25,414 nt of DNA from Lachnospiraceae bacterium (GTDB lineage Bacteria > Bacillota > Clostridia > Lachnospirales > Lachnospiraceae), in assembly GCA_900766915.1 (NCBI GenBank), contig CAAFXE010000391.1:1-25414 (forward strand). Direction: 5' to 3'. Shown here one piece after another: positions 5,825 through 13,065 of this stretch (position 1 is its first letter; each line of letters begins with the position of its first letter). A model generated the notes under the pieces. The model saw only the letters and a list, made by a program, of their open reading frames with translations. It was not told the origin of the DNA and ran no database searches. A program made the translations under genes and the position numbers.

Positions 5825-8005
5825 ATGAGAGAAACATTATTGTATTTATTGCAGAATCTTCTTGTAATCGATGGACTGATCCTTCTTTTATGGTTGTTGG
5901 AACGGACGTTTTGCCGTAACGCCGGACATCTGTGGAGAAAGGTGCTTTGGCTTTTTATCTGTATCAGGATGCTGATTCCCATGGAGCTTCATTTATGGGA
6001 TCTTAATGAAAATTGGACCGGTATACAGTTTGAGATTCAGGTAGAAACATTAAACACACCTCCTTTGGATTCAGAAACCGATACTCCGGTAAAGCAAGAT
6101 GGGATACAGGTTTATGAGCCGGTGAGAGACTCAGATATCAAGATTCCCGAAACATTACCGGGCGAATCTTATGGATCTGCTGATGAAAAAAGTGAGCTGA
6201 CAATCAGGGATTTCCTGAAAGAATACAGGTATCTTATATTCGCTGTCATCTGGATCACAGGATTTATTGTGACTTTGTTCTACCATATTTTACAGTACTA
6301 CTTCGTAAAGGAATTCTATTTCGAGGATGCACATCCCTGTACTGACCGGAAGATACTTACTCTGGCCAGGTCGTGTGCTAAGAAATACCATAAGAAACGG
6401 ACACCCCTGCTGTATGAGAAGGAGCAGGCTGCTACCCCTATGACCTTTGGTTATTTCCGGCATAAGATCATTTTTCCGCCTCAGACTTACGATGAGGATG
6501 AAATGGAACTGATTTTGCAGCATGAAATGACACACATAAAATTCTTTGATGCCTGGTATAAAACCTTTGTGTTATTTATCTGCGATATTTACTGGTTCAA
6601 TCCTGTATTTTTGCTCATGAAGCGAATGGCCTACCGGGACGTGGAATATGTCTGTGATGAGTATGTAACAAAAAAGATGAATGCACTGGATAAAAAGACC
6701 TACGGTGCTGTGATCTTAAAAACAGTTACAGAAAAATATCCAAAACCGGTTCCTTCTGTCGTACGGCTTTCCTGCAGTCAGAAGGAATTAAAGCGCAGGC
6801 TTAATAATCTGTTTGAATTTCGAAACTGGGGACATGGATCGTTTCCGCTGTTGATTTCTATGGTGCTCATTGCTATATTAGTAATGGGAATTTCCTTTTC
6901 GGTAAAAGAAGTTCCCATGCAGCTTAAGAAGTCTTCGGATTCTGTGCCGACAGACATACAAATTTCTAAAGTGACAGAAGACGAGTCCATGTCAGGACCC
7001 TATTATACAGACGATCTGGAGGCACTTAGCCGCCAGAAAGACATCGAAAGCTCTTATATTACAGAGCGTTTTAACGGATGGAATCATTATTTTATCGATG
7101 AATCCGGCACTTTATGGGGCAGCGGAGCAAATGATCTGTGGCAGCTTGGAATTGCAGAGGAGCAATACCGCAACAACTATGAGCTAAAAGTGACAGTCCC
7201 TGTCAAAATTGCGGAAAATGTCATTCATGTGGATATGAGCACAAACAGTGAATTCGTTATTTATCTGACAGATGACGGCAATTTATATGGCCTTGGAGCG
7301 AATCTTGGAGGTATTTTAAGAATGCCTGTGGAAGATGGGTATCGTCTAAATCCATGGAATAATCTGGCTTCGGAGCCACAGCTTCTGATGACTGACGTTG
7401 CATTTGCGTCCGCAGGAAGGCGGAGCATTTCCGTTCTTACAAAAGATGGAAATGTATGGTGGTGGGGAGAAATGTGTGCCACCACAGGAACAACAGGTCC
7501 GGGATACCTGTACTCCAAAGAACCGAAGCTGATGCTTGAAAATGCAAGATATACAGTATGCGGTCATGATACTGCAGCAGCCATTGATCAGGATAACAAT
7601 CTATGGCTATGGGGCTGCAATGTCTGGGGACAATGTGGTCTGAATGGAAATGACTATAGAAAAGAACCCTATCTGGCCTGCAGTGATGTGGCGATGGTCT
7701 GGCCTGAATTTTTAAGCACCAGACAGAATGTTTATGATATAGAACTGTGGTGGGAAATGAATCCTTATTGCTTTACAACAGAGGAAAATGTGGTTGATTA
7801 TTCCTACAATACCTTTATCCGGAAAACAGATGGAAAGATGTATGCGTGCGGCATTGATCTGGGACACCATGTCAAATCTGTTGCCTACTACGGAGATATT
7901 TTTATTGATGGTACGGATCATCCTGAGAACTATACCCGGGATTATTCCCCGTATTTTATACCAATTTCTTTGGAAGAAATCAGCACGAAAGAGCCACAGT
8001 ATTAA
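5825..8005 (+). CDS. BlaR1-like M56 metalloprotease with a C-terminal RCC1-like propeller
   Basis: The 726-residue protein is predicted to sense an outside signal and cleave the co-encoded repressor. Membrane segments are near residues 5-25, 37-53, 136-158 and 339-360. The zinc site HEMTH (233-237) with a downstream DE (278-279) marks an M56 gluzincin. After the last membrane segment, where BlaR1/MecR1 carry a penicillin-binding domain with SxxK, this protein instead has about five repeats of the kind G-x-L-W/Y-x-x-G (near 428-442, 485-498, 542-551, 591-606, 670-680), several followed by LG or CGL. These resemble RCC1-type beta-propeller blades. The propeller would be extracytoplasmic and is presumably the ligand sensor. 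I see no SxxK-based beta-lactam site there, so the signal is probably not a beta-lactam. Its start lies 6 nt after the repressor stop. Confidence 0.85.
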   Translation: MRETLLYLLQNLLVIDGLILLLWLLERTFCRNAGHLWRKVLWLFICIRMLIPMELHLWDLNENWTGIQFEIQVETLNTPPLDSETDTPVKQDGIQVYEPVRDSDIKIPETLPGESYGSADEKSELTIRDFLKEYRYLIFAVIWITGFIVTLFYHILQYYFVKEFYFEDAHPCTDRKILTLARSCAKKYHKKRTPLLYEKEQAATPMTFGYFRHKIIFPPQTYDEDEMELILQHEMTHIKFFDAWYKTFVLFICDIYWFNPVFLLMKRMAYRDVEYVCDEYVTKKMNALDKKTYGAVILKTVTEKYPKPVPSVVRLSCSQKELKRRLNNLFEFRNWGHGSFPLLISMVLIAILVMGISFSVKEVPMQLKKSSDSVPTDIQISKVTEDESMSGPYYTDDLEALSRQKDIESSYITERFNGWNHYFIDESGTLWGSGANDLWQLGIAEEQYRNNYELKVTVPVKIAENVIHVDMSTNSEFVIYLTDDGNLYGLGANLGGILRMPVEDGYRLNPWNNLASEPQLLMTDVAFASAGRRSISVLTKDGNVWWWGEMCATTGTTGPGYLYSKEPKLMLENARYTVCGHDTAAAIDQDNNLWLWGCNVWGQCGLNGNDYRKEPYLACSDVAMVWPEFLSTRQNVYDIELWWEMNPYCFTTEENVVDYSYNTFIRKTDGKMYACGIDLGHHVKSVAYYGDIFIDGTDHPENYTRDYSPYFIPISLEEISTKEPQY

Positions 8006-8025
8006 AAATAATATAGTAAAGGAAT

Positions 8026-8064
8026 GTAACTGTCCAAAAGGCACGGAACAGTTACGAAGGTAAC
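8026..8064 (+). promoter_or_regulatory. Overlapping hairpins before the GH25 gene, possible translational switch
   Basis: GTAACTGT (8026-8033) pairs with ACAGTTAC (8048-8055). Alternatively GTTAC (8051-8055) pairs with GTAAC (8060-8064) around the loop GAAG, covering the ribosome binding site GAAGG (8056-8060). The two folds share 8051-8055 and exclude each other. No T-tract follows, so it is not a terminator. Confidence 0.35.
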
Positions 8065-8067
8065 AAA

Positions 8068-9543
8068 ATGAGCAGAAAAAAACATCGAAAAGCAAAATTG
8101 GAGACAAGGGAGATCGTAGTGATTGCTCTGGCGGTTCTCCTTGCAGTCCTGATCTGTGCAGGCATTTTAAAGGTGATGTTTGGAATTTTAAGTCCAAAGC
8201 AGGAGGAAGAAACAACGACTTCCATAGAAGTAATAGACGAGGATACCGAGGCTGAAAAAGAAGATGCAGAGGATCCCCAGAGTGAGGAAAATCTGGTAGA
8301 AGAAGAAACCGGTGCCCAGACAGAAATCACAAAGATTATGGTGGCAGAAAATACTGCTGAAACTGATACCATCACTATGGGAATCGACGTTTCCAAGTTT
8401 CAGGGTACCATTGACTGGGAAAAGGTGGCAGATGCAGGCATCGATTTTGCCATGGTAAGGGTAGGATACCGAACCCAGAGCGGTGGGGAGATCATGGAAG
8501 ATAACAATGCCAGATATAATATGCAGGAAGCTACTGCCAATGGTTTGAAAATCGGAGCCTATTTCTTCTCTACAGCCATTTCAGAAGCAGAGGCAAGAGA
8601 GGAAGCAAAATGGGTAGCAGACTACATTTCCCAGTATCAGATCACTTATCCGGTGGCGTATAATTGTGAAGGATTTGAAAATCCTGATAACAGACAATAT
8701 TCTCTGACGAAAACAGAACGAACGGATATAGCCATTGCATTTTTAAACGAGATCTATGAACAGGGATACACTCCCATGTTTTATGCGTCCAAAAACGAAA
8801 TGCAGGAGGATGCCAAATGGGAGACCTCCCGGATTGAAAAAAGCTATAAAATCTGGGTGTCACAGTACCCGGAAGCTCCTTACCCGCAGACACCGGGTTC
8901 CAGCTATAACGGAACCCATGATATGTGGCAGTACACCAATCAGGGGAAGATTGCAGGTATTAGTAAGCCTGTGGACGTAAATGTTGCCTATTTTGGCTAT
9001 GAGAAGCATGCGGAGGCTCAAAATCAGGAAGCTCCCATAGAGGCTAAGGCAGATGTGGAAGCACTGATGAATTTCCGTGAAGTGGATGAGACCGTGACCT
9101 CCAAGGATGTAACAAATCTTCGGGATATTCCAAGCCAGGGAGAGGACAGTACGGTTTTAAGAAAGCTTAACAATGGGGAAACTGCCCAGCGAACCGGAAT
9201 CAGTGACAGCGGATGGTCAAGGCTGATCATCGATGGCCAGAAATATTATGCGGTGAGCAATTATCTGACCACAGACCTTTCCTACCATACACCGGTAAAA
9301 GAGGCTGATGACGGATTAAAGACAAAATTCAGTGCAGTTTCCGAAAATGTAACTCCAAAGATTGAAGTAAATTTGCGAAAGCTTCCAAGTGTCACAAATC
9401 CGGATGCGGTCGTAGTTGCTACTGTATCTGCAGGAGAAGTATTTGTAAGAACAGGAATCAACAAGGACTATGGATGGTCCAGAGTAGAATATAACGGCCA
9501 GACACTGTACTGTGTCAGCAGCTATTTAAATGTTGTGGAATAA
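8068..9543 (+). CDS. Membrane-anchored GH25 muramidase-like protein with two SH3b domains
   Basis: The 491-residue protein has a basic N-terminus, one membrane segment (about 16-40), an acidic linker, a GH25 lysozyme domain (104-310) and two bacterial SH3-like domains (about 340-400 and 425-490). Seen GH25 landmarks are GIDVSKFQG with Asp107, the FAMVRVGYR strand, IGAYFFS and WQYTN followed by Asp303 in PVDVNV. The usual D-x-E strand reads N199-C-E201, so one acidic residue is replaced by Asn while the general acid Glu is kept. GH25 enzymes cut the MurNAc-GlcNAc bond of peptidoglycan; activity here may be altered. It follows the M56 gene by 62 nt without a terminator and precedes the polymerase by 8 nt, so it may belong to the BlaI operon. 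Confidence 0.87.
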   Translation: MSRKKHRKAKLETREIVVIALAVLLAVLICAGILKVMFGILSPKQEEETTTSIEVIDEDTEAEKEDAEDPQSEENLVEEETGAQTEITKIMVAENTAETDTITMGIDVSKFQGTIDWEKVADAGIDFAMVRVGYRTQSGGEIMEDNNARYNMQEATANGLKIGAYFFSTAISEAEAREEAKWVADYISQYQITYPVAYNCEGFENPDNRQYSLTKTERTDIAIAFLNEIYEQGYTPMFYASKNEMQEDAKWETSRIEKSYKIWVSQYPEAPYPQTPGSSYNGTHDMWQYTNQGKIAGISKPVDVNVAYFGYEKHAEAQNQEAPIEAKADVEALMNFREVDETVTSKDVTNLRDIPSQGEDSTVLRKLNNGETAQRTGISDSGWSRLIIDGQKYYAVSNYLTTDLSYHTPVKEADDGLKTKFSAVSENVTPKIEVNLRKLPSVTNPDAVVVATVSAGEVFVRTGINKDYGWSRVEYNGQTLYCVSSYLNVVE

Positions 9544-9551
9544 AAGAAACG

Positions 9552-11078
9552 ATGCAAGAACATACCTACATTGCCATTGATTTAAAATCATTTTATGCCT
9601 CCGTGGAATGTATTGAGCGGGGTTTAGACCCCATGAATACCAACCTGGTGGTGGCAGATGCCGAGAGGACAGAAAAAACGATCTGTCTTGCAGTATCGCC
9701 TTCCCTGAAAGCATACGGGATTCCCGGACGAGCCAGATTATTTGAGGTAATTGCCAGGGTAAAGGAAGAAAATACCGTCCGAAAGTGTAAGGCTCCCGGT
9801 CATCAATTTACCGGCTCCTCTTATTTTGCGGATGAGTTAAAAAGAGACCCTTCCCTTGCCATTGATTATATTGCGGCGCCTCCACAAATGGCTCACTATA
9901 TGGAATACAGCACAAGAATCTATAAAGTATATTTAAAATATATCGCTCCGGAGGATATCCATGTATATTCCATTGACGAGGTCATGATCGATGCAACCTC
10001 TTACCTGAAATTGTACGGACTTTCTGCCAGGGAGCTGACGAAAAAAATCATTCAGGATATACAGTCCACCACCGGAATCACAGCGACTGCAGGCATTGGA
10101 ACGAATCTGTATCTTTGTAAAATTGCCATGGACATTATGGCAAAGCATACGAAACCGGATGAAGATGGTGTCCGTATCGCCAGCCTGGATGAAATGTCCT
10201 ATCGCAGGAATTTATGGTCTCACCAGCCTTTGACAGACTTTTGGCGTGTAGGAAAAGGCTATGCAAAGAAGCTGCAGGATTATGGGCTTTATACCATGGG
10301 AGACATTGCCAGATGTTCTATTGGAAAGCCTAATGAATATTATAATGAAGAGTTACTTTATAAGCTTTTTGGCATCAATGCAGAGCTTTTGATTGATCAT
10401 GCCTGGGGCTGGGAGCCCTGTACCATCAGTGAAGTAAAAGCCTATAAGCCGGAAAACAACAGCATTGTATCAGGGCAGGTGTTAAAATATCCTTATACCT
10501 TTCAACAGGCCCGGCTGGTCATTCGGGAGATGGCGGATCTCATGGTACTTGATCTGGTAGACAAAGGTTTAACAACCGACCAGATTGTACTGCATGTGGG
10601 ATATGATATTGAAAACCTGACAGATCCTGAACGAAGGAAAACCTATACCGGTCCTGTCAAAGTAGACCGTTACGGACGAAAGGTGCCCCAGTCTGCCCAT
10701 GGAACAAAGAATTTGCAGAAACGAACCTCATCCACCAGGCTGATTACAGAGGCTGTTTTGGAATTGTATGATGAAATCATGAACCGGCAGCTGTTGATCC
10801 GCAGAATTTCCATTACTGCCAACCGGTTGCTTCCACATTCTCAGGAAGTAAAGGTGGAAGTTTCCTATGAACAAATGAACCTGTTTACGGACTACGCCAA
10901 ACTGGAACGTCAGGAAAAACGGGAAAAGGAAGCCCTGGAAAAAGAAGAAAAAATGCAGCAGGCAGTTCTCTCTATTAAAAAGCGCTACGGAAAAAATGCC
11001 ATTTTAAAGGGCATGAATCTGCAGAAAGGAGCTACTGCCATGGAGCGAAATAATCAGATTGGAGGGCACAGAGCATAA
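9552..11078 (+). CDS. Y-family (UmuC/ImpB-type) translesion DNA polymerase
   Basis: The 508-residue protein matches the Gram-positive UvrX/YqjW-type Y-family branch. It begins with the palm strand YIAIDLKSFYASVE (metal-binding Asp10, steric-gate-region Phe/Tyr 14-15) and has YSIDEVMID with catalytic Asp142-Glu143. A helix-hairpin segment near 228-255 and a little-finger region follow, and the C-terminus is charged and coiled. It would copy past DNA lesions at low fidelity. The start has only a weak Shine-Dalgarno sequence, so translational coupling to the GH25 gene 8 nt upstream is likely. Its stop overlaps the next start (TAATG). I found no LexA-like box before it, unlike typical SOS polymerases. 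Confidence 0.9.
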   Translation: MQEHTYIAIDLKSFYASVECIERGLDPMNTNLVVADAERTEKTICLAVSPSLKAYGIPGRARLFEVIARVKEENTVRKCKAPGHQFTGSSYFADELKRDPSLAIDYIAAPPQMAHYMEYSTRIYKVYLKYIAPEDIHVYSIDEVMIDATSYLKLYGLSARELTKKIIQDIQSTTGITATAGIGTNLYLCKIAMDIMAKHTKPDEDGVRIASLDEMSYRRNLWSHQPLTDFWRVGKGYAKKLQDYGLYTMGDIARCSIGKPNEYYNEELLYKLFGINAELLIDHAWGWEPCTISEVKAYKPENNSIVSGQVLKYPYTFQQARLVIREMADLMVLDLVDKGLTTDQIVLHVGYDIENLTDPERRKTYTGPVKVDRYGRKVPQSAHGTKNLQKRTSSTRLITEAVLELYDEIMNRQLLIRRISITANRLLPHSQEVKVEVSYEQMNLFTDYAKLERQEKREKEALEKEEKMQQAVLSIKKRYGKNAILKGMNLQKGATAMERNNQIGGHRA

Positions 11079-11497
11079 TGAACAGAAGAGTGTTTGACGA
11101 TCATTATGAGGATATTATCAATCTGCCCCATCATATTTCCCCAACGAGGCCGCAAATGTCTCTCCATGACCGCGCAGCACAATTTTCTCCTTTCGCAGCC
11201 CTGACAGGCCATCAGGAGGCAGTATATGAGACTCAGCGCCTTACTTCTAAAAAAAGGGAGCTGGATGAAAACCAGAAGGTAGTGATCAACGAAAAACTGC
11301 AAAAACTTTTGGAACGTGTGGCAGAGCTTCCGGAAGTAAATATCACTTATTTCGAACCTGACAGAAAAAAAGAGGGCGGGAGCTACACTGAAATTCATGG
11401 GATAGTCAAAAAGATTGATGAAATCATGCGTCAGATTTATCTGGTAGATGGGACTTTGATCAGCATTGAGGATATTGTGGATATTGAGATTTTATGA
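11078..11497 (+). CDS. YolD-like protein, partner of the Y-family polymerase
   Basis: The 139-residue protein has the YolD-family pattern: an N-terminal PHHISPTRPQMSLHDRAAQF segment, a FAALTG motif, a long charged helix and a C-terminal beta strand region (EIHGIVKKID through ISIEDIVDI). YolD-like genes are regularly found next to YqjW/UvrX-type polymerases and are proposed to be UmuD-like accessories, without direct proof. Here the start overlaps the polymerase stop by one base, which indicates tight co-translation. The next gene starts 74 nt later with no visible terminator. Confidence 0.85.
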   Translation: MNRRVFDDHYEDIINLPHHISPTRPQMSLHDRAAQFSPFAALTGHQEAVYETQRLTSKKRELDENQKVVINEKLQKLLERVAELPEVNITYFEPDRKKEGGSYTEIHGIVKKIDEIMRQIYLVDGTLISIEDIVDIEIL

Positions 11498-11571
11498 TAT
11501 CATATTCTTAGAAAAAAGTAGCTGCTGGGGAAAAACAGTTGCAAATAAAATTCAGAAGTGGAGGGATTTCC

Positions 11572-12204
11572 ATGACGACAAAAACGATCATTACATTAGG
11601 AAGACAATTTGGAAGCGGAGGACGCGCAGTGGGGAAAAAGCTAGCGGAAGACCTTGGCATTCCATATTATGACAAGGAGATTCTGTCAAGAGCGGCAAAG
11701 GAAAGCGGTATCTGTGAATCTTTATTTGAAAACCACGATGAAAAGCCTACCAACAGCTTTCTTTATTCTCTCGTTATGGACACCTATTCTGCAGGATATG
11801 CCACCATGGGAATGCAGGAGATGCCTATGAGCCAGAAAGTATTCTTAGCTCAGTTTGATGCCATCAAAAAGATTGCAGAAGAAGGTCCCTGTGTCATCGT
11901 AGGACGCTGCGCAGACTATGCACTGGAGGATCTTGACAATGTGGTAACAGCCTTTGTCCATGCACCTTTGGAGAAACGCGCCGAACGTGTGGCTGAATAT
12001 GAGAAGATCGACATCGTGGCCGCAAAAAAGCTTGCCCTGCAGAACGATAAAAAACGTGCAAGCTACTACAATTATTACTCCAATAAAAAATGGGGCGATG
12101 CTGCAACCTATGATGTATGTGTCAACACCGGAAAGGTTGGCATTTACGGAGCAGCCGAGATCATCAAAAACTATGTGATTATGAAAGAGTCCAAGATGGT
12201 TTAA
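11572..12204 (+). CDS. Cytidylate-kinase-like P-loop protein (Cytidylate_kin2 family)
   Basis: The 210-residue protein starts with a P-loop-like GRQFGSGGRAVGKK (10-23), followed by the typical DLGIPYYDKEIL and, after residue 105, CVIVGRCADY and a basic lid region. This fits the cytidylate kinase-like family common in Clostridia, distinct from canonical Cmk; most members lack an assigned substrate. The start at 11572 has GGAGG at 11560-11564, 7 nt upstream; an in-frame TTG at 11539 has no such site. It is the last gene before a strong terminator at 12340-12380, so it may end the long transcript that begins at blaI. Confidence 0.85.
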   Translation: MTTKTIITLGRQFGSGGRAVGKKLAEDLGIPYYDKEILSRAAKESGICESLFENHDEKPTNSFLYSLVMDTYSAGYATMGMQEMPMSQKVFLAQFDAIKKIAEEGPCVIVGRCADYALEDLDNVVTAFVHAPLEKRAERVAEYEKIDIVAAKKLALQNDKKRASYYNYYSNKKWGDAATYDVCVNTGKVGIYGAAEIIKNYVIMKESKMV

Positions 12205-12249
12205 ATACCGATTCTATAACAATAAAATTATCTTGAATCTTATAGTATA

Positions 12250-12384
12250 TACATAAAATATAACTATTCATAGCAAAGCATTTTTGAGGTTGGCTCTGAA
12301 CAGTTAATACAGTACCTTCTACGAATAATGTTACCGGAGAATCCCGTCTGCTTCAAACAGGAAGTCAGGCGGGATTTTTGCTTA
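12250..12384 (+). ncRNA. Possible small RNA or long 3' UTR in a 345-nt intergenic stretch
   Basis: The gap 12205-12549 holds no open frame of note. Its first half is AT-rich with loose promoter-like hexamers (TTGAAT 12233-12238; TAAAAT 12254-12259, spacing only 15). It then turns GC-richer from about 12285 and ends in a strong terminator. That shape could be a small RNA or simply the 3' UTR of the kinase-like gene. I do not recognise a known RNA family. Confidence 0.25.
12340..12380 (+). terminator. Strong rho-independent terminator
   Basis: AATCCCGTCTG (12340-12350) pairs with CAGGCGGGATT (12366-12376) over 11 positions with one G-T pair, followed by a run of five T (12375-12379). It ends the transcript of the kinase-like gene or of a small RNA upstream. 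Confidence 0.88.
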
Positions 12385-12447
12385 CAAAATTCTGTATTAT
12401 CTTATGAAACACTTATGTTTAAATATCAACTTCTGTTTATTAAAAAT

Positions 12448-12521
12448 CGAACAAATATTCGAAATTCTAGTTGACAAACATGTGTTCTGTATTTATAATA
12501 CAAGCATAGAACAAATGTTTG
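12448..12521 (+). promoter_or_regulatory. Consensus promoter with three LexA-like (SOS) boxes
   Basis: The promoter is TTGACA (12471-12476), 17-bp spacer, TATAAT (12494-12499). Against the Bacillus-type LexA box CGAACRNRYGTTYG there are three 14-bp matches: CGAACAAATATTCG at 12448-12461 (one mismatch), CAAACATGTGTTCT at 12475-12488 inside the spacer (two mismatches), and AGAACAAATGTTTG at 12508-12521 just after the -10 (one mismatch). Repression by LexA and induction by DNA damage is the simple reading. Confidence 0.75.
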
Positions 12522-12549
12522 TTTTATTTTATCTGAGGGAGGTTTTACA

Positions 12550-12918
12550 ATGAGAAGTGAGAGAGTACAGAAGAGAAAATACAGAAGAGAACGTATCAGA
12601 AGAACAAAACAGATTATAGAAAGAATTTTACTTACTATTTGCCTGATTACACTGCTTGCCATTGGAAGTAATGCCATTCTGACAAAGGCTACAACCACAG
12701 ACGAGGCAAAGAATGTTTACTATAAATACTATACACAGCTTGAGATTCAGGACGGCGATTCCCTTTGGTCCATTGCCGGTCAATATATGAAAAATGGACC
12801 TTATACATCCAGAAAAGAATACATGGATGAAGTTGTACAGATCAATCAGCTTTCCGACACCATGATCGTAAAAGGACAGCATTTGATCATCCCTTATTTT
12901 GAGGATGTATATAAATAA
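12550..12918 (+). CDS. YneA-like LysM protein, probable SOS cell-division inhibitor
   Basis: The 122-residue protein has a strongly basic N-terminus (about 1-24), one membrane segment (25-43) and a LysM domain (65-116: an IQDGDSLWSIA start, VQINQLSDTMIVKGQHLIIP end). Size and layout match YneA of Bacillus (about 105 residues), a membrane-bound SOS-induced protein that delays division until damage is repaired. Three LexA-like boxes on its promoter support the same role. In many Firmicutes yneA lies beside lexA; no lexA is seen here, so it is a separate SOS unit. A generic LysM protein is the alternative. The ribosome binding site GAGGGAGG (12535-12542) is strong. Confidence 0.8.
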   Translation: MRSERVQKRKYRRERIRRTKQIIERILLTICLITLLAIGSNAILTKATTTDEAKNVYYKYYTQLEIQDGDSLWSIAGQYMKNGPYTSRKEYMDEVVQINQLSDTMIVKGQHLIIPYFEDVYK

Positions 12919-13065
12919 TAATTTCCTATCTTTCTATGGTAGAGCCAGCTCATTCGTGGTAAACTATTATTATAAAATTTGTATCTGTTGAAGCAGCTTA
13001 CGGATACAAGAAAAATTTCATGCAGTATTTACTGCGCAACTGAATCAGGGAATGAGGTGGATCGT

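Noticed and set aside
5825..8005. Beta-lactam resistance operon (blaI-blaR1)
   Set aside because: No beta-lactamase or penicillin-binding protein gene is adjacent and the sensor lacks the penicillin-binding domain.
12919..13065. Small RNA between the LysM gene and the PPK2 gene
   Set aside because: Short hairpins are present but there is neither a clear promoter nor a terminator.
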